Both the position numbers and the translations under genes were made by a program. DNA of 35,276 bases from an uncultured Bacteroidales bacterium (GTDB lineage: Bacteria > Bacteroidota > Bacteroidia > Bacteroidales > Bacteroidaceae): the NCBI GenBank assembly GCA_902768605.1, contig CACXLY010000060.1, forward strand, positions 1-35,276, given 5' to 3'. How positions within the stretch are numbered: the first letter of the stretch is position 1; the number at the start of each line of letters is the position of its first letter. Of this stretch, positions 23,962 to 30,599 are shown piece by piece. The notes beneath the pieces were generated by a model. The model saw only the letters and a list, made by a program, of their open reading frames with translations, had not been told where the DNA came from and ran no database searches.

Positions 23962-25708
23962 GGGCCGATGCCATGACGCGCAGGAAGTTGCCTCCCATGA
24001 TGAGGCGGATGTCCTGCTCGGAGAACTGCCGGCGGAGCAGGTGGCGCGTGAAGTTGATTATCTCGGAAGCGTCAGCGAGTCCCGGCACGCCGCCGTCGCC
24101 GTCGAAGTCGGTGCCGAGCCCCACATGCTCCACGCCCATTATCTTTGCAGCATGGCAGAGGTGCTCGATGGCGTCGACGACGGTGGCTGTGCCGTCAGAG
24201 CGGAGGAATCCGCTGTAGACGGTGGTCTGCGCCACACCGCCTGCCTTGGCGAGCGCCCGCAGTTGGTCGTCGGTGAGGTTGCGGGGATGGTCGCAGAGGG
24301 CACGTGCCGAACTGTGGCTGCAGACGATGGGCACCTTGCTGAGCTCCAGCGCGTCGTAGAAGCTTTTTTCTGAGGCGTGGCTCATGTCGACGAGTATGCC
24401 GAGGCGGTTCATCTGCTCGACCACCTCGCGCCCGAAGTCGCTCAGGCCTCCGTGCTCGTTGTTGCCGCGCGCGGAGTCACATATGTCGTTGTCGCCGTTG
24501 TGGCAAAGCGTCATATAGACGATGCCGCGCTTCTTGAAGTATTCAAGCAAGCCGATGTTCTTGCCGATGGCATAGCCGTTCTCGATGCCGCGCAGGATAG
24601 CCTTCTTGCCTTGTGCCTTGAGTCGGAGGATGTCGTCTTCCGTCTCGGCGAGCCCCACACGGTCTCCGTTGGCGCGCACCATCTCCTCGATTTGCGTGAG
24701 CAGGAGGTCGGCCTTTGCCGTCGCTATCTTGTAGGCCTCCTCATTGCGTTCGCCTTGCGGCAGATAGGCCACCATGATGGATGCATCGAGGCGGCCCTCG
24801 GTCATCTTAGGCAGGTCGACGAGCACGCGGTCGGTACGCGAGGCGAACATCGAGATGTTCTCGCGGCTGTTGTCTGTGAAGAACATGGGCGTGTCGCAAT
24901 GACTGTCCAGGATAATAGATGTGTCGTGGATGCGCTTAGCCTCAGCGAAGGTGCGTGCTTCGTTGATAAGCCAGCGGAAGAGCGACATGTGGCTTTCGTC
25001 GTTGTTCAGGATGAAGCACTCGGGGTGCCACTGTACGCCGAGCAACGCCTTGTGTTCGCTCGACTCCACGGCCTCGATGATGCCGTCGGGACTCGTGGCG
25101 GAGACCTTCAGATGAGGTCCCGGGTCTCTTACCGCCTGATGATGGAAGGAGTTGACCGCCAGCTTCTGCTTGTTGCCGAATGCGCTTTGCAGGATGCTTC
25201 CCTCCTCGATGTTGACCGTGTGGGAAGCGGTGTAGCGGGGCATGTCCTGCGAATGCTTTATTATTGGAGATTGGAGATTCTGGGTTTCGCATTCCCCTTC
25301 AATATTCAATTTTCCATTTTCAATGATATAGATGTCCTGCCAGACTTTGCCGCCGAGTACAGCGGCCATCACCTGTATGCCGCGACAGATGCCGAGCGTC
25401 GGTATCTGGCGATGGAAGGCTTCGCGTGCGAGGAAGAGCTCCGTCTCGTCGCGCTCGGGGCATACGCTGCGCAGCTGCGGCAGCGGTTCTTCGCCCAGGA
25501 GGAGCGGGTTGATGTCTCCGCCGCCCGAAAGCACGATGCCGTCGAGCGTATCGAGCAACGAGAGGATGGCCTCCTTGTCCTTATGAGGGGGGATGACGAC
25601 CGGCGTGCCTCCCGCCTTGAGAACAGAGAGGTAGTAGCCTGGCGCCAGTTCGCAGCCCTTGTCACCACAGTTGCCCGTAATGCCGATTAGTGGGTTCTTG
25701 TGTATCAT
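23948..25708 (-). CDS. Fusion of a C26 glutamine amidotransferase-like domain and an M19 membrane dipeptidase
   Basis: A 586-residue two-domain protein. Residues 1-250 form a class I amidotransferase/C26 peptidase: GITGNCGDKG, VLSGGGDINPLL, the nucleophile elbow GICRGIQ (Cys108) and QWHPE (His228, Glu230), as in gamma-glutamyl hydrolases. Residues about 262-586 form an M19 renal-dipeptidase domain: LDSHCDTP (His270, Asp272), GIENGYAIG, VDMSHASEKSF, CSHSSARAL, and GLGTDFDGDGG. Both active sites look complete. The pair could successively hydrolyse gamma-glutamyl peptides and the released dipeptides, for example in glutathione or peptidoglycan peptide turnover; this is inference. There is no signal peptide. 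Residues about 127-150 are an insertion encoded by heptamer repeats. The start ATG overlaps the lrp stop (ATGA). Confidence 0.88.
   Translation of the reverse strand: MIHKNPLIGITGNCGDKGCELAPGYYLSVLKAGGTPVVIPPHKDKEAILSLLDTLDGIVLSGGGDINPLLLGEEPLPQLRSVCPERDETELFLAREAFHRQIPTLGICRGIQVMAAVLGGKVWQDIYIIENGKLNIEGECETQNLQSPIIKHSQDMPRYTASHTVNIEEGSILQSAFGNKQKLAVNSFHHQAVRDPGPHLKVSATSPDGIIEAVESSEHKALLGVQWHPECFILNNDESHMSLFRWLINEARTFAEAKRIHDTSIILDSHCDTPMFFTDNSRENISMFASRTDRVLVDLPKMTEGRLDASIMVAYLPQGERNEEAYKIATAKADLLLTQIEEMVRANGDRVGLAETEDDILRLKAQGKKAILRGIENGYAIGKNIGLLEYFKKRGIVYMTLCHNGDNDICDSARGNNEHGGLSDFGREVVEQMNRLGILVDMSHASEKSFYDALELSKVPIVCSHSSARALCDHPRNLTDDQLRALAKAGGVAQTTVYSGFLRSDGTATVVDAIEHLCHAAKIMGVEHVGLGTDFDGDGGVPGLADASEIINFTRHLLRRQFSEQDIRLIMGGNFLRVMASAQIPL
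25265..25325. repeat. Heptamer-bounded element inside the C26 domain
   Basis: Left: ATTGGAG, ATTGGAG, ATTCTGG. Right: TTCAATA, TTCAATT, TTCCATT, TTCAATG. The two runs enclose about 20 bp. The whole is translated in frame as about IIENGKLNIEGECETQNLQ within the amidotransferase domain. Confidence 0.65.
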
Positions 25709-26202
25709 GCTTCTTCGAGGACGGTTGGTTTAGTTTCTGCGTGCTGAGCTCCGATGGGTACCTCCTTCTTGATGCTCTGCTTGAGGGAGATGAGCGTTTC
25801 GGTCGAGACGACGCCGTCGATTTCCTGCAGGCGGTCGTTCAACAGCGTCATCAGGTGGGCGTTGTCCTTCGCATAGAGCTTGATGAGCATAGTGTAGGGG
25901 CCGGTCGTGAAGTGGCATTCCACGATTTCGGGTATCTTCTCGAACTCCTCGACGACTTTCTTGTATAGCGAACCCCTTTCGAGCGTGATGCCGACATAGG
26001 TGCAGGTGTTGTATCCGAGGCAAGCGGGGTCCACGTGGAAGCCGCTGCCGATGATGACGCCGGCATCGACGAGGTGCTGCACGCGCTGGTGAACGGCCGC
26101 ACGGCTCACGCCACAAACTTCAGCCACTTCCTTGAAGGGAATGCGGGCATTGCAGGAAATCATCTCGAGAATCTTTTTGTCCAAATCATCTACTTTAAAC
26201 AT
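25705..26202 (-). CDS. Lrp/AsnC family transcription regulator
   Basis: A 165-residue regulator. The N-terminal helix-turn-helix is LDKKILEMISCNARIPFKEV followed by AEVCGVSRAAVHQRVQHLVD. The C-terminal RAM ligand-binding domain contains GYNTCTYVGITLERGS, VECHFTTGPYTMLIKLYAKD and RLQEIDGVVSTETLISL. Such proteins sense amino acids and assemble as dimers to octamers. Its stop codon overlaps the start of the fused C26/M19 peptidase gene by the ATGA arrangement, so the two are translationally coupled. This suggests regulation of peptide or amino acid turnover. A good promoter lies 34 bp upstream. Confidence 0.92.
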   Translation of the reverse strand: MFKVDDLDKKILEMISCNARIPFKEVAEVCGVSRAAVHQRVQHLVDAGVIIGSGFHVDPACLGYNTCTYVGITLERGSLYKKVVEEFEKIPEIVECHFTTGPYTMLIKLYAKDNAHLMTLLNDRLQEIDGVVSTETLISLKQSIKKEVPIGAQHAETKPTVLEEA

Positions 26203-26235
26203 AATAATAATGGTTATAGGTTATAAAAATGATAG

Positions 26236-26266
26236 CAAAAGTACGGATTATTTTTCAAATTGCAAT
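26236..26266 (-). promoter_or_regulatory. Promoter of the lrp-led run
   Basis: On the minus strand ATTG (26266 to 26263), 19 bp, then TACTTTTG (26243 to 26236), matching TAnnTTTG. The ATG follows at 26202. Confidence 0.6.
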
Positions 26267-26365
26267 GAAAAAACGGGAAAAATTGCTTGCAGACGCACGT
26301 TTTTCTTGCAAAATGCAATCAAGGGGCACGTCGGAAGGGGAAATTCGACGGCAATGGAAAGAAAA

Positions 26366-26497
26366 CGCTTGCAGAGGCGTCGGCCGACGCTTGCTGTGGG
26401 AAGAGCCAACGCTTGCTGTGGGAAAAGCCGATGCTTGCTGTGGGAAGAGCAGTTCCTTGCTGTGGGAAAAAACGGCGCTTGCTGTCAGCTCTTGATG
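26366..26497. repeat. 22-bp-period array E (6 units)
   Basis: Units start at 26366, 26388, 26410, 26432, 26454 and 26476, with the core CGCTTGCTGTGGGAA. This is the opposite orientation of the CCACAGCAAG core of array C. The last unit runs over the stop codon of xerD. One step further left (26322-26343) an ACGT core still appears in register, then the pattern fades. Confidence 0.9.
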
Positions 26498-27414
26498 TTC
26501 CTCGGGTGGTGCTCCAGGATCTCCTGCCTCAAATGGCTCTTGTCGATGTGCATGTAGATCTCCGTCGTGCCGATGTCTTCGTGCCCGAGCATCGCTTGGA
26601 TGGCCCGCAGATTGGCACCGCCCTCCAGGAGCTGCGTGGCGAAGCTGTGGCGGAATGTGTGCGGACTGATGCTCTTCTTGATACCCGCCTGCTCGGCATA
26701 CGCCTTGATATAGACGAAGAGAGAGATGCGGCTGAGGTGCTTGCCGCGTCGCAGGGAGATGAACACGTAGTCCTCCTCGCCCGGCTTTACCGTGATGCCC
26801 TGCCGCACGACGAACCACTGCCGCAACTTCTCGATGGCGCCCTCGCCGATGGGAACCAACCGCTCCTTCCTCCCCTTGCCGTGAACGCGGATGTACCCCT
26901 CCTCGAGATAGAGCTCGCTTAGCTTCAGGTTGACCAGTTCGCTGATACGCAGGCCGCAGCTGAACAGCACCTCTATGATGGCCAAATCACGTATGCCCTC
27001 CGGTTTGCTCAGGTCGATGGCGGCCTCGATGGCGTCTATCTCGGGCAGACTCAACACCTCGGGCAGGTGCTTCCCTATCTTCGGACTCTCCAACAGCTCA
27101 GTAGGGTCGGTCTCTATCTCCTTCTCGATGGTCAGGAAGCGATAGAACGAACGCACGCCGCTCAGTATTCGCGCCACCGAGCGCGGGCCGACACCCAGCT
27201 CCTGCAAAGCCTTCGCGAAGTGGTCCAGCTGCTCGAGCGTCACCCGACGGAAGTCGATGCCCTCGTCAGCATAATAGTTCAGGAGCTTCTGCAGGTCCTT
27301 AAGGTAGGCATCGAGCGTGTTGGCGGTGTACGACCGCTCAAGTCGCAGGTACTGGAAGTAGCGGCGAAGGATGGCGTTGCCCACAACATTCGTATTTGTC
27401 AGTTCATAGTGCAT
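26485..27414 (-). CDS. xerD: Tyrosine recombinase, XerD type
   Basis: A 309-residue site-specific recombinase. Residues 10-105 form the SAM-like core-binding domain (LRRYFQYLRLERSYTANTL). The catalytic domain has Arg156 (CGLRISEL), Lys180 (HGKGRKER), His252 and Arg255 (PHTFRHSFA), His278 (MLGHEDI) and the nucleophile Tyr287 (TTEIYMHID). Length and the absence of nearby mobile genes fit the housekeeping XerC/XerD recombinases that resolve chromosome dimers at dif. I see no dif site here. Its final codons lie in 22-bp array E. Confidence 0.9.
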   Translation of the reverse strand: MHYELTNTNVVGNAILRRYFQYLRLERSYTANTLDAYLKDLQKLLNYYADEGIDFRRVTLEQLDHFAKALQELGVGPRSVARILSGVRSFYRFLTIEKEIETDPTELLESPKIGKHLPEVLSLPEIDAIEAAIDLSKPEGIRDLAIIEVLFSCGLRISELVNLKLSELYLEEGYIRVHGKGRKERLVPIGEGAIEKLRQWFVVRQGITVKPGEEDYVFISLRRGKHLSRISLFVYIKAYAEQAGIKKSISPHTFRHSFATQLLEGGANLRAIQAMLGHEDIGTTEIYMHIDKSHLRQEILEHHPRNIKS

Positions 27415-27428
27415 AATACATATTATAT

Positions 27429-27554
27429 AATGAAGAATGAAGCGAGAAGAATGCAGAAATTGCCACCGCCGTACAGTTCACGCGGCATTCCCAATTCCAC
27501 ATTTTTCGTCTTTTAAGGAAAAAATTCTTCATTCTTCATTCTTAATTCTTCATT
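27429..27554. repeat. Element with heptamer ends between xerD and aroQ
   Basis: Left: AATGAAG twice (27429-27442). Right: CTTCATTCTTCATTCTTAAT and following bases (27528-27554), the inverse. The interior contains TTGCCACCGC and CGCGGCATT, resembling the TTTGCTACCGC/GCGGTAGCAAA core of the element at 7857-7975. This suggests the two belong to one family. Confidence 0.7.
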
Positions 27555-27561
27555 ATTTTAT

Positions 27562-27569
27562 TACCTTTG
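27562..27569 (+). promoter_or_regulatory. -7 element of aroQ
   Basis: TACCTTTG, 44 bp upstream of the aroQ ATG. The -33 position is occupied by the heptamer repeats. Confidence 0.6.
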
Positions 27570-27613
27570 TAGCAGAAACTAACACTTTTCGACCACAAAG
27601 ATACAGTTTTATT

Positions 27614-28054
27614 ATGAGAATTCAAATTATTAATGGCCCAAATCTTAACCTTTTGGGCGTTCGCGAGCCTGAAATCTACGGCAAACGCGCATGGGAAGAC
27701 TACCTCAAGGAACTGCGGGCACGCTTCCCGAAGGTACGCATCGACTACTTCCAGAGCAACCTTGAGGGCGAAATCATCAACAAGATTCACGAGGTCGGCT
27801 TCGACCGCGACGGCATCGTACTCAACGCAGGAGCATACACGCACACCAGCATCGCCATACTCGATGCACTGCGCAGCGTGAGCACGCCCACCGTTGAGGT
27901 GCACATCAGCAACGTCTATCAGCGCGAAGAGTTCCGTCGGCGCTCCATCATCAGCCCGGGTTGCGTGGGCTTCGTCGGCGGCTTCGGACTCGACAGCTAT
28001 CGCCTCGCCATCGAAGCTTTGATAGATAACGCGGCCCAGGCTAAGACCGAGTAA
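27614..28054 (+). CDS. aroQ: 3-dehydroquinate dehydratase, type II
   Basis: A 146-residue enzyme dehydrating 3-dehydroquinate in the shikimate pathway. It begins MRIQIINGPNLNLLGVREPE with the conserved NGPNLNLLG motif and the flexible-lid segment with catalytic Arg/Tyr (REPEIYG). It continues with FQSNLEGEIINKIHE, VLNAGAYTHTSIAI, VEVHISNVYQREEFR and a C-terminal GFGLDSYRLAIEAL. The ATG at 27614 is chosen because it matches the family N-terminus and follows a promoter; the open frame extends upstream without support. The next gene starts directly after the stop codon. Confidence 0.95.
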   Translation: MRIQIINGPNLNLLGVREPEIYGKRAWEDYLKELRARFPKVRIDYFQSNLEGEIINKIHEVGFDRDGIVLNAGAYTHTSIAILDALRSVSTPTVEVHISNVYQREEFRRRSIISPGCVGFVGGFGLDSYRLAIEALIDNAAQAKTE

Positions 28055-28684
28055 ATGTCGCTCGAGGAGTATATCCTTCGGCACATCGACGCGGAGGGCG
28101 ACTACTTGCATGCCCTGTGGCGAGACACGCAACTGCGACTGTCGTACGGTCAGATGGCAAGCGGCCACCTTCAGGGGCGTGTGCTGAAGATGCTCATACA
28201 GATGGCAAAGCCGCTGCAAGTGCTCGAGTTGGGCACTTTCAGCGGCTACGCTACTTTATGCATGGCGGAGGGATTGGGGCCGGATGCCGAGATACACACC
28301 TTCGAGGTGTTTGACGAGAACGAGGACTTCCTGCGGCATTGGTTCGAGGGAAGCGCCTACAAGGACAAGATTCACCTTCACATCGGCGATGCCCTGCAGC
28401 TTGTCCCCGAGATGCAGGAGCAGTGGGACTTCGCCTTTATTGATGCCGACAAGCGGGAATACACGGCATACTACGAGATGCTTCTGCCCAGGATGCGCCC
28501 CGGAGGCTTTATCGTGGCCGACAATACCTTGTGGTACGGCCACGTCCTCGAGGAGGCGCGCGACAGCGACTTGCAGACGCGCGGCGTTCAGGCCTTCAAT
28601 GAAATGGTGGCGCAAGACAATCGCGTGGAGAAGGTCATACTACCCCTGCGCGACGGCCTCAGCATCATCAGGAAGAAGCCTTAA
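28055..28684 (+). CDS. Class I SAM-dependent O-methyltransferase
   Basis: A 209-residue methyltransferase of the catechol/caffeoyl-CoA O-methyltransferase-like family. The SAM site is VLELGTFSGYATLCMAEGL (about residues 55-73), followed by HTFEVFDENE, a metal-binding DFAFIDADKREYTAYYEM and GGFIVADNTLWYGHV. The natural acceptor is unknown. The start codon directly abuts the aroQ stop codon, so the two are cotranscribed and probably translationally coupled. Homologues next to aroQ are familiar from other Bacteroidales, as I recall, without a demonstrated link to the shikimate pathway. Confidence 0.9.
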   Translation: MSLEEYILRHIDAEGDYLHALWRDTQLRLSYGQMASGHLQGRVLKMLIQMAKPLQVLELGTFSGYATLCMAEGLGPDAEIHTFEVFDENEDFLRHWFEGSAYKDKIHLHIGDALQLVPEMQEQWDFAFIDADKREYTAYYEMLLPRMRPGGFIVADNTLWYGHVLEEARDSDLQTRGVQAFNEMVAQDNRVEKVILPLRDGLSIIRKKP

Positions 28685-28730
28685 GTCTGCCGTTATGACG
28701 TGATAGCGGGATGACGTCATGACATCCAGT

Positions 28731-28970
28731 TTATTTCTTCGGCTCCTCTACAACCCTGATGGGCGGCACGCCGTAGAGGACCCTCACCCTATCAACGGGC
28801 TGTTTCTTGTCGACGACTCCCGGCGGCGGTCCGTACAGCTCAATCGTGCCGTCGCTTTTCTGCACCTTCTTGGTCGTCTTGCATGCCGCGAAGCCCAGCA
28901 GCGTGATGAGCGAACCCAGCATTAAGCGCCAGAATGAACGAATTTTCTTTCCCATCTTGACATTTACCAT
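28731..28970 (-). CDS. Small lipoprotein of the radical SAM/lipoprotein pair
   Basis: A 79-residue lipoprotein (or 74 from the ATG at 28955). A hydrophobic segment LMLGSLITLLGFAAC sets the lipidated Cys at residue 30, leaving a mature peptide of only about 50 residues. It contains two related motifs, ELYGPPPG (residues 44-51) and VLYGVPPI (residues 64-71). Such small lipoproteins next to a SPASM radical SAM enzyme match what I remember as the TIGR04133/TIGR04134 rSAM/lipoprotein system of Bacteroidetes. The lipoprotein is the presumed substrate or partner. Its function is unknown. It follows the radical SAM gene on the same strand after 185 bp that hold a repeat element. Confidence 0.8.
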   Translation of the reverse strand: MVNVKMGKKIRSFWRLMLGSLITLLGFAACKTTKKVQKSDGTIELYGPPPGVVDKKQPVDRVRVLYGVPPIRVVEEPKK

Positions 28971-29010
28971 TTAATCATTTATTCAACTTTCGGAAGTTAT
29001 GTTTTTATGG

Positions 29011-29144
29011 GAGTTAAAGAAGTTAAAGAAGTTAGCGAGCTTTGCTCGCTTGGGGAAGTTAAAGGACAATAGCTTTTGCAGCCGAATACGGGGCTGAATG
29101 CAAACCGCATCCCAAGGTATCGTCCTTTAACTTCTTTAACTTTT
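29011..29144. repeat. Element bounded by inverted 9-bp repeats between the radical SAM and lipoprotein genes
   Basis: GTTAAAGAA occurs twice in tandem from 29013 and continues as GTTAGCGAG. The far end has CCTTTAACTTCTTTAACTTT (29124-29143), the inverse. Inner copies AAGTTAAAGGAC (about 29056) and GTCCTTTAACTT (29122-29133) form a perfect 12-bp inverted pair. A small hairpin AGCGAG...CTCGCT lies inside the left part. Confidence 0.85.
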
Positions 29145-29148
29145 ATTT

Positions 29149-29180
29149 TCTCCCCTTAGAGGGGGAGCGAGAGGGGGTCC
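29149..29180. repeat. Palindromic sequence supplying the 3' end of the radical SAM gene
   Basis: CTCCCCTTAGAGGGGGAG is a palindrome followed by AGAGGGGGTCC. Read on the minus strand it encodes the last residues DPLSLPL and the TAA stop of the radical SAM protein. It is the same class as the sequence near 22369. Confidence 0.7.
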
Positions 29181-30250
29181 TTCATTTTCTTCATGTGGCA
29201 GAGTAACAATTTGCCGTCGTTGTCGCGCAGATGCATGCCGCCGCCTTCGCAGTAGCGCCAGTAGCGGCAGCCTTTGCAGTCGCCGGTCTTCATCCATTGG
29301 CGGTCGCGATGCGGCTGGAAGCGTTGCTCCCAGACCTGCATGAAGTCGTCCTCGTAGATGTTACCCTGACGGTAATTCGACCTGATGCTCGTGCAGGCGC
29401 TGATGCCTCCGTCGACGAGGACTGACGCCACCGTGACCCCTGCCACGCAGCGGAACATCCAGTCCCTCACGTCGCCCTCGTACGGCCCAAGGAATCCTTC
29501 GCAGCCGTACGACGCATGAATCCGGCCCTCCCGGCGTGTCTCGCGGATGAACTGGAGCAGTCCGCGAAGCTGTTCCCCCGTGAGCTGCAGCTCCTTGTCC
29601 TGCGCCGCGCGGCCCACCGGGAAGATGGTGGCGAGCCGCCAGTCCGCGACGCCTTTGTCGATGAGAAACGTCTTGAGCTCGGGCAGCATGTCATAGTTGT
29701 GCTGATGCACGCAGGTCATCACGTCATAGACAAGCCTCGGGTCGCGCACTATCATGTCGATGGCCTGGCTTGCCATGCGGAAGCAGTCGGGGTTGCGACG
29801 CAGCCAGGTGTGCTGCTCCTCCAGTCCGTCGAGGCTGATTGTCACGGAGCAGAGGCCCGCGTCCTTCAGGTCGTCGAGCATCTGGGGCGTGAGCAGCAGG
29901 CCGTTCGTCACCATTCCCCAGGGGAAGCCACGCGTCGAGATGCCTCGTGCGCACTCCACGACGTCCTCCCTCACCAGCGGTTCTCCGCCTCCGAGGATGA
30001 TGAAGACGTCCTTCGGATTGCGTTTCTTAGCTATCCCGTCCAGCACGCGGAAGAAGTCCTCGCGCGGCATGTCGGGCACCGCGGCAGCCTGTCGGCAGTC
30101 GCTCCCGCAGTGGCGGCAATGGATGTTGCAGCGCACGGTGCTCTCCCAGAAGAGTTGCCGTAGTGGATGCTCCTCGCGGAGGCTCTTCGTCAGGAGCCTC
30201 GAAGCCTCGAGCGCGATGGTACGCCTTATGCCTAACTTCTCGTCGTTCAT
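29156..30250 (-). CDS. Radical SAM/SPASM enzyme of the rSAM/lipoprotein system
   Basis: A 364-residue enzyme from the ATG at 30250. The radical SAM cluster motif is CNIHCRHC (Cys41, Cys45, Cys48), followed by ILGGGEPLVREDV (SAM binding), GMVTNGLLL and SVTISLDGLEEQHTWLR. The C-terminal SPASM region holds CVAG, ACTSIRSNYRQGNIYEDDF, GDCKGCRYWRYCEGGGMHL and LLCHMKK, with enough Cys for auxiliary clusters. SPASM enzymes usually modify peptides. The small lipoprotein downstream is the likely partner. The open frame extends upstream of 30250, but the -7 box at 30255-30262 excludes it from the transcript, so the mRNA is nearly leaderless. The last residues are repeat-encoded. Confidence 0.88.
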   Translation of the reverse strand: MNDEKLGIRRTIALEASRLLTKSLREEHPLRQLFWESTVRCNIHCRHCGSDCRQAAAVPDMPREDFFRVLDGIAKKRNPKDVFIILGGGEPLVREDVVECARGISTRGFPWGMVTNGLLLTPQMLDDLKDAGLCSVTISLDGLEEQHTWLRRNPDCFRMASQAIDMIVRDPRLVYDVMTCVHQHNYDMLPELKTFLIDKGVADWRLATIFPVGRAAQDKELQLTGEQLRGLLQFIRETRREGRIHASYGCEGFLGPYEGDVRDWMFRCVAGVTVASVLVDGGISACTSIRSNYRQGNIYEDDFMQVWEQRFQPHRDRQWMKTGDCKGCRYWRYCEGGGMHLRDNDGKLLLCHMKKMKDPLSLPL

Positions 30251-30254
30251 GTGG

Positions 30255-30262
30255 CAAAGATA
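30255..30262 (-). promoter_or_regulatory. -7 element of the radical SAM gene, implying a nearly leaderless mRNA
   Basis: On the minus strand TATCTTTG ends only 4 bp before the ATG at 30250. With normal spacing transcription starts at or next to the start codon. Confidence 0.6.
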
Positions 30263-30269
30263 CGAAAAA

Positions 30270-30297
30270 ATGAAGAATGAAGAATGAAGAATGAAGA
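30270..30297. repeat. Four ATGAAGA heptamers upstream of the radical SAM gene
   Basis: Four exact 7-bp units occupy the region where the -33 box of the radical SAM promoter would lie. Confidence 0.85.
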
Positions 30298-30385
30298 ATT
30301 TTTTCCTCATTCTTAGCATTACTTAACACGACTGGTTTATAGAGATAGCTTGAAATGGTTTTAAACTTGACGCGTCTAATCTCTT

Positions 30386-30539
30386 CACTAATCGTTACTG
30401 ATTACGTCACTAATCGTTCATAGTTCGTTGCTGCATGGCGACGAAGCAATTGCTGCATGGCGACAAAGCAATTGCTGCATCGCCATGCAGCAATCAACTA
30501 TGCCTGTCATGTCGGGCAAAAATGCCTGTCAGATGGGGC
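30386..30539. repeat. 22-bp-period array F (7 units, three sequence types)
   Basis: Units at 30386 and 30408 start CACTAATCGTT. Units at 30430, 30452 and 30474 start GCTGCATSG, and the last of these is nearly a full palindrome. Units at 30496 and 30518 share ATGCCTGTCA in register. All seven keep the same 22-bp phase although the sequence type changes twice. Confidence 0.85.
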
Positions 30540-30542
30540 AAC

Positions 30543-30576
30543 AAAAAAGGAGCAGCACCCCGAGGGATGCTGCTCC
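30543..30576 (-). terminator. Rho-independent terminator of the hsp20 gene
   Basis: On the minus strand GGAGCAGCATCCCTCGGGGT followed by GCTGCTCC forms a stem with eight or more pairs, then a run of six T. It lies 24 bp beyond the hsp20 stop. Confidence 0.88.
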
Positions 30577-30599
30577 GTTGTCTTGGATGTAACGTCAGT

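Noticed and set aside
26485..27414. Integrase of a mobile island
   Set aside because: Length and motifs fit housekeeping XerD; flanking genes are ordinary, and I see no att repeats, relaxase or phage genes.
27437..27613. Longer N-terminus of AroQ upstream of 27614
   Set aside because: It would be encoded by the heptamer element and lies upstream of the promoter's -7 box; the family starts at the chosen methionine.
4718..30539. CRISPR arrays at the 22-bp-period loci
   Set aside because: Units follow each other without unique spacers, the repeat length is too short, and no cas genes are present.
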